This document shows, piece after piece, positions 10,713 through 19,824 of a stretch of DNA of 64,000 nt; within the stretch, counting starts at the first letter, position 1; each line of letters starts with the position of its first letter. This DNA comes from Shewanella sp. 1CM18E. Lineage in GTDB: Bacteria > Pseudomonadota > Gammaproteobacteria > Enterobacterales > Shewanellaceae. Location: the NCBI RefSeq assembly GCF_023161665.1, contig NZ_JALNTW010000009.1, forward strand, positions 102,388-166,387, in the 5' to 3' direction. A program made the translations under genes and the position numbers. The notes below the pieces were generated by a model. That model was given only the letters and a program-made list of their open reading frames with translations, did no database searches and had not been told where the DNA came from.

Positions 10713-11030
10713 ATGAAAAAGTTAACCAGCGTAGCCTTAACACTAGCGATTGGCTGTATTTCTACCTCAGCAATGGCAGAACGACCAGATTTTTCAAAAA
10801 CCGCAGCAGCACGTGCTGACTACGATTTTTCAAAAAATATCACTGTAGCTAAGCAATCTAATGAGATTCAACGAGGGTCGACTCGCCATGACTTCTCAAA
10901 GCCTCTAGCAGCGACCAGTGAATATGATTTTTCGAAAAACCCTCAGGCAAAAGTGCGCAGCTACACTAAGCCGACTACCCAACATGATTTCTCTAAAACA
11001 GACGCGTTTATTCGCGATGTGTGTATCTAG
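10713..11030 (+). CDS. small secreted protein with five DFSK motifs
   Basis: 105 residues. A clear signal peptide (residues 1-22, cut after SAMA) is followed by an 83-residue mature part holding five copies of DFSK (D at 26, 38, 60, 72, 92). Spacings alternate 12, 22, 12, 20, so the unit appears to be a pair: (H/P)DFSK, about 8 residues, then YDFSKN. The chain ends in VCI with a single mature cysteine. I do not recognise the family. The short, polar, repetitive mature region suggests an intrinsically flexible periplasmic or secreted protein with repeated short binding motifs; this is inference. A terminator follows immediately. Confidence 0.8.
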   Translation: MKKLTSVALTLAIGCISTSAMAERPDFSKTAAARADYDFSKNITVAKQSNEIQRGSTRHDFSKPLAATSEYDFSKNPQAKVRSYTKPTTQHDFSKTDAFIRDVCI

Positions 11031-11060
11031 CAAGTCTGCTAAATCGCAACTGAGAAGCAA

Positions 11061-11086
11061 AGGGCTACTGACGAGTAGCCCTTTTT
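11061..11086 (+). terminator. rho-independent terminator after the DFSK-repeat gene
   Basis: 8-bp perfect stem GGGCTACT / AGTAGCCC, loop GACG, then six T. Confidence 0.88.
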
Positions 11087-11095
11087 TATGTCTGG

Positions 11096-11446
11096 TTATT
11101 TTGCTCGCTCATCGACTTGCTTACCTAGGCGGTAGGCATCGAGAGCTGCAATAGCCCATGCTAAAACAAAGCCGGCTGTGGCAAGGTTGACATAAAGCGC
11201 CTCATTGCCAACAGGTGCTTGAGTCACTGCGCTGTAGATCGCATTGAGCTCTAACGGGATCTCGCCATTCAATATTTGCTGTGAAATAAGCTGCGCACGT
11301 TCATACGCATGCCATATAAGGTAAGACAGTGCGGCGAATGAGCTGAGGATAAACACACTGCCTATCATAGGCTTTTTTAAATAAAAGTGACCAGCACCAG
11401 GGCAAGCAAGGGCTGATAGCAATACGGCTTTAACGGATGTCTTCAT
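11096..11446 (-). CDS. small inner-membrane protein of unknown function
   Basis: 116 residues with two or three hydrophobic segments: about residues 5-16 (possibly with 25-45 as a hairpin) and 84-105. The N-terminal stretch CPGAGHFYLKKPMIG resembles the glycine-rich turn of TM2-like or DUF5683-like small membrane proteins (PGxGxFYxxxxxxG), and the tail WAIAALDAYRLG also fits such families. No catalytic motif is seen. It lies 30 bp downstream of another small gene on the same strand, so the two may be cotranscribed. Function unknown. Confidence 0.75.
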   Translation of the reverse strand: MKTSVKAVLLSALACPGAGHFYLKKPMIGSVFILSSFAALSYLIWHAYERAQLISQQILNGEIPLELNAIYSAVTQAPVGNEALYVNLATAGFVLAWAIAALDAYRLGKQVDERAK

Positions 11447-11476
11447 GGTGTGCTGCTATGTCTTTAAATTAAGTGA

Positions 11477-11830
11477 TCATTCAAGATCGATACGGCGGAT
11501 CGCTTGCTTTAGAAAGTCGACTTTATGTTGTAGGCGTGTTTTGTTCTCATCGTCTTGGCGATAAGCACTCAATTGGCTTTCTACGCCTTGCAACTCTTGC
11601 ACTAACCAGCCTCGGATCATTACATAGTAACGTGAATCAGTGCCGTAGTGGCTAATGGTATTGAGCGAGGCTTCTGACGGCAGCGCAATCGCAGCGTCAA
11701 GTGACTTTACCATAACGCCAATGGCATATTCTTCAGATTGCTCTTTGGCTGCGGCTTGCACTGGCAGGGTAAGGATTACGCTGAGTAACACAGTGCTAAT
11801 AACCCGCTTATTCGAAGCACAATAAATCAT
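11477..11830 (-). CDS. hypothetical exported protein
   Basis: 117 residues from the ATG at 11830, chosen because AGGAA lies just upstream; a start at 11848 is possible but has no such site. The N-terminus has a basic stretch and hydrophobic core ending VQAAA, a likely signal peptide. The mature part is mostly helical and charged, with a C-terminal heptad-like region (residues ~85-117) that may form a coiled coil. No known motif is recognised. It is followed closely by the small membrane-protein gene on the same strand. Confidence 0.65.
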   Translation of the reverse strand: MIYCASNKRVISTVLLSVILTLPVQAAAKEQSEEYAIGVMVKSLDAAIALPSEASLNTISHYGTDSRYYVMIRGWLVQELQGVESQLSAYRQDDENKTRLQHKVDFLKQAIRRIDLE

Positions 11831-11930
11831 GCTGTTCCTCGTCTGCAATAGTTTGCCAACTACAGTAGCAGCCGCATAGCTTAAATACTCTTAAATTTTT
11901 GTTTATCTAAATATTGGATCTATGAAAATG

Positions 11931-11960
11931 AAAAACCCTGATTAAGCGAACTTAATCAGG
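11931..11960 (-). terminator. rho-independent terminator of the RND pump operon
   Basis: Read on the minus strand: 10-bp stem CCTGATTAAG / CTTAATCAGG with loop TTCG, then GTTTTT. It lies about 105 bp after the pump gene stop. Confidence 0.88.
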
Positions 11961-12065
11961 GGCGCCGGGAAGCAAATTTTCGGGGTTGACGATTACTTGA
12001 GTGTTGACCTCCTTATTGAGAACTCATACTCAGCGTCCTTATCAGGCTTACAGATTGAGATCCGC

Positions 12066-15000
12066 CTAGGCGGCCTGCTTGCGTGGATAAGGAATTCTGA
12101 ATGCTAAGGTGTAGGTCACCGGCAAAACGATTAATGTCAGTACTGACGCAAAACCAAGGCCGAAGATAATCGTGATAGCCATCGAGCCAAAGAAGGCATC
12201 AGACAATAACGGGATCATACCGAGCATGGTGGTAATGGCAGCCATCAATACCGGGCGCACACGGCTCACCGCCGAGTCAACCACGGCTTGATAAGCTTGT
12301 TTTCCTTGAGATAACTCAAGGTTAATTTGATCAACCAATACAATGCCATTCTTAATGATCATGCCGGTTAAGCTCAGTAACCCCAGCAGCGCCATAAAGC
12401 TAAACGGTGCATCAAATAGTAATAAGCCTGAAACCACACCAATAAGCGACAGCGGCACAGTAAACCAAATTACTAACGGTTGTCTGACTGAGTTAAACAG
12501 CAACACGGTAATTAAAAACATCGCCAAATAACCTAGCGGGATAGAGCTAAATACTGATTCCTGCGCTTCAAGCGAGGTTTCATATTCGCCGCCCCATTCA
12601 AGCTCATAGCCAGCCGGTAATGAGATCGCCTCAATATCAGCTTTGATCTTTCTAAATACCGAGTCGGCGGTTTCATCTGTGCCATTAATTGGATCGGCCA
12701 GCACTGAAATCACTCGCTTACGATCGCGGCGCATGATCAGCGGATCTTCCCACTCAGTGGTAAAGTCAGATACAACCTGAGTGACAGGTACAAAGGTGTT
12801 GTTTTCACTGCTCCAAATTTGCAGCTTCCAAATACTTTGCGCGTCCAGACGTTCTTCTGCTGGTGCGCGGGCAATAATTGGCAATAGATGGCTGTTTTCA
12901 CGGTAGGTGCCCACTTGCTGGCCACTAAAGTTAGTTAATAGCGCATTATCAAGATCTTGCTTACTAATACCGGTTTCACGGGCCTGTGCTAATGCTAGCT
13001 GTGGACGCACTAAGGTTACTTGGTTGCGCCAGTTGTGGCGCACGCCAACTGCAGTTGGTTCAGCCTTTAATACAGCTTCAGCTTGGGCGGCAAGTTGGCG
13101 TAAAACTTGTGGATCTTCACCATAAAAGCGCGCTTCAATTTTTGCCGCAGGGCTAGGGCCATTTTCCATATACTTAAAGCGATATTGCGCTTCTGGATAT
13201 TTCAGGCTCAGCTCACGCTCAAGCACGCGCATGTACTTATTAAGTGTTTGCAGATCTGTCATTTCTAGTAGCAGCTGACCATAAGCCTTGTAGCCCTTTT
13301 CTGGTACGTACGACAATACAAAGCGCTGTGCACCTTGGCCAACAACTGTGGTCAGGTTAACAAGACCAATATCTTCAGCTTGTTGCTGCGCCATTAAATC
13401 GGTTTCAATACGGCTTAATAAGCGTTCTGTAGCTTTAATATCAGAGCCTTCTGGCATCCACACATCAACAAAAAACATTGGCGTGTTAGAAGCTGGAAAG
13501 AACACGTTTTTCACATGAGCAAAGCCAAATACTGATGAGATCAATGCTGAAATAACCAGTAGCAAAGTCACCACTCTAAAGCGCATCGCTAGGTTTAAGG
13601 TTTGGCGGTATAAACCAAATAACCAACCTTTGTACGGATCGTCATTTTCTTCTTCGCTAACCACGCCGTCTTTAAACATCAGGTTGCAGAAAAACGGTGT
13701 TAGCGTCATGGCAGTGATCCAACTGATAAACAGCGAGATCAACAAGACTTGGAACAGTGATGCACAAAACTCACCGGTAGAGTTATCTGACAAACCAATC
13801 GGCGCAAATGCAATAATCGCAATAATGGTGGCACCAAGTAGCGGCCACTGAGTTTGTGAAATCACTTGCTTAGCGGTTTCTAGTCGAGTTTGACCACGCT
13901 TAATTCCAATCAATATGCCTTCGGTAACCACAATCGCGTTATCAACTAACATACCTAGGGCGATAATCAGTGCCCCCAGCGAGATGATCTGCAGCTCAAT
14001 ATTGAGCACATTCATCACCACAAAGGTACCTAAAATGGTCAGCAGCAGTACTAAGCCCATTAATAGGCCAGAACGAACACCCATAAAGATAAGTAGTACG
14101 CCAATAACGATCGCAATTGACTCGGCCAAGTTAACGAGAAAGCCATTGACCGTCTGGTCCACCATCTTGCTTTGGTCATAAACTGTATCGAGTGACATAC
14201 CAATAGGCAGTTCGCTATTTAGCTCAGCCATACGTGCGTTTACCGCTTCACCAACATTTACAACGTTAACGCCGCTAGAAAATGCGATACCAATTGATAA
14301 GGCTTGCTTGCCATCTGCATGGTAAATGCTCTCTGGTGACTCTTCGGTGTCTTTGTAGATCTTGGCAATATCACCCAAATAGATAAGTTTGGCACTGCCA
14401 GGTGGGCTAATGACCAAGCGCTCCATTTGGCTAACCTTATTAAATTCGCCAGTCGGGTGAATACGAATACGGTTATCGCCAACGAGCATGCTGCCGGCGT
14501 TAGAGACCACGTTTTGGCTGTTGATAAGGCCATAGATATAGTTTTGATCTAGGCCTAAGGCGTTAAGCTTTTGCTGAGAGATCTCAACCACCACTTGCTC
14601 GTTAACAATACCGGCAATGGTGACTTTTTTAATGCCTTTGACGAGCACTAGCTCACGGCGTAAAAAGTCGGCATAGTTTTGCAGCTCGCGGTCGCTGTAA
14701 CCTTCACCACTGACGTTAAGCAATATGCCGTAAACGTCGCCAAAATCGTCAATCACTTTAGGCGCCATCACACCAGGCGGCAGTTCAATTGCTTTATCGT
14801 TGATTTTACGGCGTACTTCATCCCACACCTGTGGCAATTCTTCAGCGCCATAGTTGTCTTTGATTTCGATTTCAATCTGCGACAGGCCAGCACTGTTGAC
14901 AGAGGTAATGTGTTTAATGCCATCAAGTTGCTGCAGTGCATCTTCCAGCGGCAAGGTCACTTCTTCTTCAACCTGTTCAGGTGAAGCGCCCGGATAAGCG

Positions 15001-15146
15001 GTCACCACCATAGCTTGTTTGATAGTAAATTCAGGGAACTCTAGCTGACCTAAGCTAAAGAATGAGATGGTGCCACCAACCAGTAGTAGCAGGGCAAACA
15101 TCCAGCTAATGACTTTATGGGTAATCGAGTATTCAGCAAAATTCAT
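12066..15146 (-). CDS. RND efflux pump inner-membrane permease (AcrB/HAE1-type)
   Basis: 1026 residues, the usual length of an AcrB-type RND transporter. It has a first TM near residues 12-30, the periplasmic porter start (YPGASPEQVEEEVTLPLEDAL), and the repeated 12-TM plan with GALIIALGMLVDNAIVVTEG in TM4 and GLLSLTGMIIKNGIVLVDQI in the second half. The proton-relay Asp of TM4 is present as a single D. Such pumps export drugs, dyes or toxic metabolites using the proton gradient together with an adaptor and a TolC channel. The adaptor gene lies just upstream; no outer-membrane channel gene is nearby. The substrate cannot be told from sequence. Confidence 0.93.
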   Translation of the reverse strand: MNFAEYSITHKVISWMFALLLLVGGTISFFSLGQLEFPEFTIKQAMVVTAYPGASPEQVEEEVTLPLEDALQQLDGIKHITSVNSAGLSQIEIEIKDNYGAEELPQVWDEVRRKINDKAIELPPGVMAPKVIDDFGDVYGILLNVSGEGYSDRELQNYADFLRRELVLVKGIKKVTIAGIVNEQVVVEISQQKLNALGLDQNYIYGLINSQNVVSNAGSMLVGDNRIRIHPTGEFNKVSQMERLVISPPGSAKLIYLGDIAKIYKDTEESPESIYHADGKQALSIGIAFSSGVNVVNVGEAVNARMAELNSELPIGMSLDTVYDQSKMVDQTVNGFLVNLAESIAIVIGVLLIFMGVRSGLLMGLVLLLTILGTFVVMNVLNIELQIISLGALIIALGMLVDNAIVVTEGILIGIKRGQTRLETAKQVISQTQWPLLGATIIAIIAFAPIGLSDNSTGEFCASLFQVLLISLFISWITAMTLTPFFCNLMFKDGVVSEEENDDPYKGWLFGLYRQTLNLAMRFRVVTLLLVISALISSVFGFAHVKNVFFPASNTPMFFVDVWMPEGSDIKATERLLSRIETDLMAQQQAEDIGLVNLTTVVGQGAQRFVLSYVPEKGYKAYGQLLLEMTDLQTLNKYMRVLERELSLKYPEAQYRFKYMENGPSPAAKIEARFYGEDPQVLRQLAAQAEAVLKAEPTAVGVRHNWRNQVTLVRPQLALAQARETGISKQDLDNALLTNFSGQQVGTYRENSHLLPIIARAPAEERLDAQSIWKLQIWSSENNTFVPVTQVVSDFTTEWEDPLIMRRDRKRVISVLADPINGTDETADSVFRKIKADIEAISLPAGYELEWGGEYETSLEAQESVFSSIPLGYLAMFLITVLLFNSVRQPLVIWFTVPLSLIGVVSGLLLFDAPFSFMALLGLLSLTGMIIKNGIVLVDQINLELSQGKQAYQAVVDSAVSRVRPVLMAAITTMLGMIPLLSDAFFGSMAITIIFGLGFASVLTLIVLPVTYTLAFRIPYPRKQAA

Positions 15147-15254
15147 TGGTCAATCTCTTGTAAAGCAAGGCCAAAGCGCGCAGGCGCTTTGACACTATTA
15201 AGGCGATTAAAGCAGGCGATTAAAGCAGGGGGTTACGATAGCGTTGGCGCAAGC
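15147..15254 (-). repeat. adaptor-pump intergenic hairpin and 13-bp tandem duplication
   Basis: The 108-bp gap within the pump operon holds a hairpin AAAGCGC / GCGCTTT (about 15173-15190) and a perfect tandem pair AGGCGATTAAAGC at 15201-15213 and 15214-15226. The hairpin could slow polymerase or protect the mRNA; the duplication sits about 30 bp past the adaptor stop. Confidence 0.7.
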
Positions 15255-16337
15255 TTATACGCCGCGCTGCCAGCGCAGCGGCTTAACTTGGAGGTCTTCT
15301 GATAGATACTGCACACCAGCCACAACCACTTGATCACCAACATTGATACCGTTAACAATTTCAATGCCATCGGTGGTCACTTTACCTAAGGTCACTTGGT
15401 GTTGATTGACCTTGCCAAGCTCTGGGTTATACGCCCATACAACATGTTGGCCGTCGCTATCACGCTTAGTAATGGCACTGGCTGGCAATACTGCTGTAAT
15501 GCTGCGTAGTTGGCTTTGTGCTATATCCATAGTTAGCTCAGCGCTCATGCCCGGTAGTACCGTCATGTTATTCGGACGCGGCAGAGTAAATACCACTTCA
15601 TAGCTTTGAGTACCCGGAGTCACTTGGGTGGCGTGTTCTTTAAGCTTAGCGCTGTAAGCCATGCTTGGGTTATTTGCAAAATGCACAACAGGCTGAATGC
15701 TGGCGTTGGGATTAAATTGGGTCACGTTACCAGCCAATGATTCAGGCACTTGGATCACCACATCAATATTACTGTCTTTTTGCAGCACCAATACTGACTG
15801 GTTTGCTTGCACCATCTGATAGTTATCAATCGCGATTTTAGCCACAGTGCCATCGTAAGGTGCCGTAAGCTCGGTGTAGCTTAGTTGGTCTTGCGCGCTA
15901 GCAAGATTGGCTTTGGCTGACTTTAATTGTGCGCTAGCAAGATCATAGTCAGATTGCGAAATAAGCTCGCGGCGTAACAGCTCACCTTTACGTTTGAAAT
16001 CAGCCTTGGCTAATTCAAAGTCGGCCTCACGATTAAGCAAAGTATTACGGGAATCACGGCTATCTAAACGAGCCAGTAGTTGGCCTTTTTTTACCTGCTG
16101 ACCTTCGACTAAATCGAATTCAACTAAGTGGCCAGACAGTCTAAATGACAATTCAGCTTGCTTGGTTGCAGCCACTTTAGCGGGGAAAGTACGTAATGAA
16201 CCGGCATTAACGTCAGTAACCTGTAAAAGTTTGACTGGTCGAATGCTGGTTGGCGCGACTTCAGTAGACTCTGCGCTGCAACCACTAATGATGGCAGTTA
16301 AAATAAGGAGTGAAAGTGAAGTCGTTAGTTTAGTCAT
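15255..16337 (-). CDS. RND efflux periplasmic adaptor lipoprotein (MFP)
   Basis: 360 residues. A signal peptide ends in a lipobox (IISGC), so the mature protein should be anchored to the membrane by C20. A biotinyl-lipoyl-like half (FDLVEGQQVKKGQLLARLD) is followed by a coiled-coil hairpin (~95-150), the second lipoyl half (LTAPYDGTVAKIAIDNYQMV), a beta-barrel and a membrane-proximal domain. It links the RND permease to an outer-membrane channel. The gene precedes the permease on the same strand, and a LysR gene is divergent, the usual arrangement for regulated pumps. Confidence 0.92.
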   Translation of the reverse strand: MTKLTTSLSLLILTAIISGCSAESTEVAPTSIRPVKLLQVTDVNAGSLRTFPAKVAATKQAELSFRLSGHLVEFDLVEGQQVKKGQLLARLDSRDSRNTLLNREADFELAKADFKRKGELLRRELISQSDYDLASAQLKSAKANLASAQDQLSYTELTAPYDGTVAKIAIDNYQMVQANQSVLVLQKDSNIDVVIQVPESLAGNVTQFNPNASIQPVVHFANNPSMAYSAKLKEHATQVTPGTQSYEVVFTLPRPNNMTVLPGMSAELTMDIAQSQLRSITAVLPASAITKRDSDGQHVVWAYNPELGKVNQHQVTLGKVTTDGIEIVNGINVGDQVVVAGVQYLSEDLQVKPLRWQRGV

Positions 16338-16423
16338 AACGCAATTTCCATTTGTTAAGGCAAGGTTTCAAATTAAGTTGGCTAAGATAACAGGGCTTTT
16401 TGTTGAATAAAATGGAATTATAT

Positions 16424-16438
16424 GGAACCATGAGTTCC
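16424..16438. promoter_or_regulatory. candidate LysR operator between the pump operon and lysR
   Basis: A perfect inverted repeat GGAAC-CATGA-GTTCC sits in the 219-bp divergent region, 119 bp before the LysR start and about 87 bp before the adaptor start. Its size fits a LysR-type recognition half-site pair. Binding is inferred from position only. Confidence 0.4.
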
Positions 16439-16556
16439 GAAAAATGAAACTACTTTTGCTTGATTTGACGCAATTAGTGTGAGCAAACTATTAATGGATA
16501 ACTGTCATTTGCTGTGTTAGAGCAGCAAAAAAGTCTATTTGAATTGAGATGTTGTA

Positions 16557-17504
16557 ATGAAAACCGAAGATATCGCTTTGTTCCACCGTATTGTTGAAAC
16601 CGGCAGTTTAGTCGAAGCGGCAGATATACTTAATCTACCCAAATCAACTCTGAGCCGACGTTTACATGCCCTTGAAGAAGAGCTTAATGTTAAGCTGTTT
16701 CATCGTCAAAGTAGGGCAATGACACTCACTGCATCGGGGAGTCATTTTTATGATAAAACCAGCGGTATATTGGCTACGCTTGAACAAACCTTATCTGAGT
16801 TAAATGGTCAAGACTCGGCAGTATCAGGCCATTTGCGGATCTTGATCTTTCCGATCCCTGAGCTATTGATGATCACCCGTGCGATCTTCGGCTTTATGGA
16901 TCTGCATCCTGAGCTGACGGTTGAGCTCATCGTGAGTAGTGAGCCGCAGGATATGATCCGCAACAACATAGACTTGGCTTTTATGCTCGAAGATTCATTT
17001 AATGAAAACGAGATGGTGGCGCGGCATCTATTTAGCGAAACCGTACACTTTTATGCCAGTCCAAGTTATTTAGCACGTGCAGGTCGGCCACAAGATCCAG
17101 ATGATTTGCCACAGCATAATTCGATCTTATTTCGCTACCCTAACGGACGTATCTTTAACGATGTGCCGTTTGGCAAAGATAGAACCATTACCGTGAAAGG
17201 TAATTTGTGTGTTAATGCGCTAGACACTTGCCTAGAGGCGACCATTCAAGGGCGGGGGATCTCCATGATGCCACTACCTTTTGCTCAGCCTCATGTTGAT
17301 AGTGGTGAGTTAGAAATGCTGTTTCCTAATGTGGAGCCATACGATGGCAAATGCTTTTTAGTTTACCCTTCAAGGCGTTTTATCAGCATGGCCAGTCAGC
17401 GCTTTATTGATCATATTATGCAGGCGATTGAGCAGTGTGAACAAACACAGCTTTGTTGCGCAGAAGCCTATTTAGGCGGCTCAATTAAACCATATTCTCG
17501 TTAG
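16557..17504 (+). CDS. LysR family transcriptional regulator
   Basis: 315 residues. The N-terminal winged helix-turn-helix is typical (EDIALFHRIVETGSLVEAADILNLPKSTLSRRLHALEEELNVKLF in the first 50 residues), followed by a linker helix and a two-lobed substrate-binding effector domain (~90-300). The subfamily resembles CrgA/AaeR-like regulators with the LNLPKSTLSRR recognition helix. Divergence from the RND adaptor-permease operon makes that operon the likely target. The effector is unknown. Confidence 0.92.
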   Translation: MKTEDIALFHRIVETGSLVEAADILNLPKSTLSRRLHALEEELNVKLFHRQSRAMTLTASGSHFYDKTSGILATLEQTLSELNGQDSAVSGHLRILIFPIPELLMITRAIFGFMDLHPELTVELIVSSEPQDMIRNNIDLAFMLEDSFNENEMVARHLFSETVHFYASPSYLARAGRPQDPDDLPQHNSILFRYPNGRIFNDVPFGKDRTITVKGNLCVNALDTCLEATIQGRGISMMPLPFAQPHVDSGELEMLFPNVEPYDGKCFLVYPSRRFISMASQRFIDHIMQAIEQCEQTQLCCAEAYLGGSIKPYSR

Positions 17505-17527
17505 TTAATTGCCCGCCAGTAAAGCAG

Positions 17528-18181
17528 CTATTCAACCACCACAATCCCTAGTGGTGCGAGTAGTTGCTCTTGTTGCCATTGATTAATCATCACGCCTTTT
17601 AGATCCACAACTCGTGGATCTAAACCATCAAGCTCGATGCGAGTGAGGTTAGCCCCTTGCAACGCAAAACTGCCCCATTGATCTTGTGAAAACTCACCGC
17701 CGCTTAAGTCGCTACCTTTCATTGAGCTGCCGGTTAAATTTGCCCCACGCCAGCGGTTATCAAACAGTTCACACTCTTCAAGTAATAGGTCGCCTAAGTC
17801 GGCATAAGCCAAGTTACAACCTGTGATATAGGCCGAGCAAAAATAGCTTTTAGGGGTAATGTAATTGGCAAAGCTGGCGCGGCTAAAGTCGCTTCCTTGC
17901 AGGTTGGTTTCACGCAGTTCAAGGCTATAGCAGCGGGCGCCCTTAAACAATGCCATGCTCAGGTTGCAGCGCTTAAAGCTGGCGCTGGTGAGCGTGGCGT
18001 AACTAAAGTCACAGCCTATGTCGTCACCGGCAGCCATAAACTTACAGTTAATAAATTCGGCGTCAGTTAAGTCACTATGGTTAAAGCGACATTGGTAAAA
18101 ACTGCAGTTCTCGAAGCGGGCGTCTTGCAAGTCTTGATCGCTAAAGTCTTCATGATTAAAGATCTGGTCAATGGCATGCAT
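17528..18181 (-). CDS. qnr: Qnr-type pentapeptide repeat protein (chromosomal, QnrA-like)
   Basis: 217 residues from the ATG at 18181, chosen because AAGGAG lies about 9 nt upstream and because the start then aligns with QnrA (218 residues). Nearly the whole chain is pentapeptide repeats of the A(D/N)LxX type, forming a right-handed beta-helix that mimics DNA. Two insertions match the functional Qnr loops: loop A around residues 47-56 (CKFMAAGDDIGCDF) and loop B around 105-114 (ANYITPKSYFCSAY). The tail LDGLDPRVVDLKGV..WQQEQLLAPLGI is also Qnr-like. Qnr proteins protect DNA gyrase and topoisomerase IV from quinolones. It lies 35 bp after the MATE pump gene and is probably cotranscribed. Confidence 0.88.
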   Translation of the reverse strand: MHAIDQIFNHEDFSDQDLQDARFENCSFYQCRFNHSDLTDAEFINCKFMAAGDDIGCDFSYATLTSASFKRCNLSMALFKGARCYSLELRETNLQGSDFSRASFANYITPKSYFCSAYITGCNLAYADLGDLLLEECELFDNRWRGANLTGSSMKGSDLSGGEFSQDQWGSFALQGANLTRIELDGLDPRVVDLKGVMINQWQQEQLLAPLGIVVVE

Positions 18182-18216
18182 AGTGCCGCTCCTTGGCATA
18201 ACGTGGTTGAAAATGA

Positions 18217-19578
18217 TTAAGCTTGGCTGACAACAATAGCGGTTTTATCAGGCTCTGAGATCCGGGTAGCCAAAATATAACAAGCAACGCCCATAATCGC
18301 ATTGGTAATAGGTAATGCCAGCAGTAAGCCTTTGACACCACCCAAATATGAGCCGAGTGCGGCAAGCGGCAACATGATTAAAAACAAGCGACACACATTT
18401 AAGATAAGTGAGCTCATCGGTCTGTGATAAGCATTGAGTGAGGTGGCCACCAAAATTACAATCCCCAGCGGACCATAAGCTGCAGGCAGCACCAAAATAT
18501 AAAAGGTTAACCACTCAATCACTTGTGGGTCGCTACTAAATAGCTCGGCTAACGGCTGGGCTACAAACAGCAGCGGCAAGTACAACAAGGTTTGAAACAC
18601 CAGCACAAATCTAAGCGATAACATCAGTGCGCTACGGGCACGTTTAGTTTGGCCTGCACCGAGGTTTTGCGCCACAAACGGCACTAAGCTTGATGACAAT
18701 GCCATCACTACAATCAACATCACTGATTCAAGTCGGGTGCCAGCACCAAAGGCTGCCACAGCGCTGTGATCAATGCGCGCCAACATGGCCATAATAATTG
18801 CATTCGCCAATGGGTTAAGCAGGTTCATTACTGCAGCTGGCTGGGCAATGTGGGCCAATTGCTTCCAGTTGCATTTGAGTCGCTCAACATTAGGCGCAAC
18901 AAAGCCGACCAAGTGGCGTTTAAAAATCAATAAATGGCTAGAAAGTGATAGCGCTACCACCCAAGAAATTACAGTCGCAATAGCTGCGCCCTCAATCTCT
19001 AGGCGCGGAAATGGCCCAATACCAAAGATAAGCAGCGGGTCGAGAATAAGATTAATCAGTGCGGCTAACATCATGATTTTGGCTGGAGATTTCGTATCGC
19101 CCGTGGCGCGTAGCCCTTGGTTGCCGACCATTAATAGTACTAGCAGCGGCGCGCCTAAATACCAGATAAACATGTACTCATGGATTAGCGGTAGGCTAGA
19201 GTCATTCGCCCCAAGCAGGCTAAACAGCGGGTCAATACACAGGCTGCCGAGCACGCCGATAAAGGCAATCAGCAAGAAGGTCAGCATTAAGGCGTCGTGT
19301 AAAAACACTTTAGCTTTGTCGGCGTGGCCAGCACCAATTAAACGACCTAGATTGGTTGACACCCCAGCGCCAATACCGATGGCAATGCTAGAGATAATCA
19401 GGGTAACCGGAAAGGTAAAACTAATCGCAGCAAGGGATTCAGTCCCTAACTGACTGATAAAAAAAGTGTCAACGAGGCTGAACCCGAGAATGGTTAAAAT
19501 ACCAATCAGGTTTGGAAGACTCATATTTAGCAGTACACGACCAATTGGCTGAGTGAGCAGCCCGTGTCTGTCTCGCAT
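18217..19578 (-). CDS. MATE family multidrug efflux transporter
   Basis: 453 residues with about 12 hydrophobic segments in two homologous halves, the usual MATE length. The opening GRVLLNMSLPNLIGILTILGFSLVDTFFISQLGTESLAAISFTFP carries the conserved first-helix features of the DinF/NorM superfamily, and GNQGLRATGDTKSPAKIMMLAALINLILDPLLIFG is the hallmark of the N-terminal half. MATE pumps export cationic drugs, often fluoroquinolones, with Na+ or H+. It is upstream of the Qnr gene on the same strand, so the pair may form a two-gene quinolone-tolerance operon. Confidence 0.92.
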   Translation of the reverse strand: MRDRHGLLTQPIGRVLLNMSLPNLIGILTILGFSLVDTFFISQLGTESLAAISFTFPVTLIISSIAIGIGAGVSTNLGRLIGAGHADKAKVFLHDALMLTFLLIAFIGVLGSLCIDPLFSLLGANDSSLPLIHEYMFIWYLGAPLLVLLMVGNQGLRATGDTKSPAKIMMLAALINLILDPLLIFGIGPFPRLEIEGAAIATVISWVVALSLSSHLLIFKRHLVGFVAPNVERLKCNWKQLAHIAQPAAVMNLLNPLANAIIMAMLARIDHSAVAAFGAGTRLESVMLIVVMALSSSLVPFVAQNLGAGQTKRARSALMLSLRFVLVFQTLLYLPLLFVAQPLAELFSSDPQVIEWLTFYILVLPAAYGPLGIVILVATSLNAYHRPMSSLILNVCRLFLIMLPLAALGSYLGGVKGLLLALPITNAIMGVACYILATRISEPDKTAIVVSQA

Positions 19579-19681
19579 AAGGAAGTATTGCCTCGTCTTT
19601 ACTCGGAGGGCGATTCTAGCAGGAAAGCCATTATTTTTACCCGCGTGAGTTAAAAAAAATGGATTTATTTTGTAAATAGGG

Positions 19682-19711
19682 CTTGGAACTGACTAGATTC
19701 ACCCCCATGTA
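19682..19711 (+). promoter_or_regulatory. sigma-32 type heat-shock promoter of groESL
   Basis: CTTGGAA (19682-19688) and CCCCATGTA (19703-19711) are separated by 14 bp, close to the sigma-32 consensus CTTGAAA / CCCCATnTA. They lie 113 bp before groES, leaving a leader of roughly 105 nt. Confidence 0.8.
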
Positions 19712-19824
19712 TCGAACATCACGCGGCAGTTCTGGCTTCACTAAAGTGAAATTCAGCAAAGTCGTTACTATCTTTAAAAGCCTGCAGATAAGTTTAGGCA
19801 TAATTACAATTGGAGCATCCATCG

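Noticed and set aside
18773..19453. 226-codon frame opposite the MATE gene
   Set aside because: Antisense shadow of a membrane-protein gene; composition is Ser/Ile-rich as expected from reversed TM codons.
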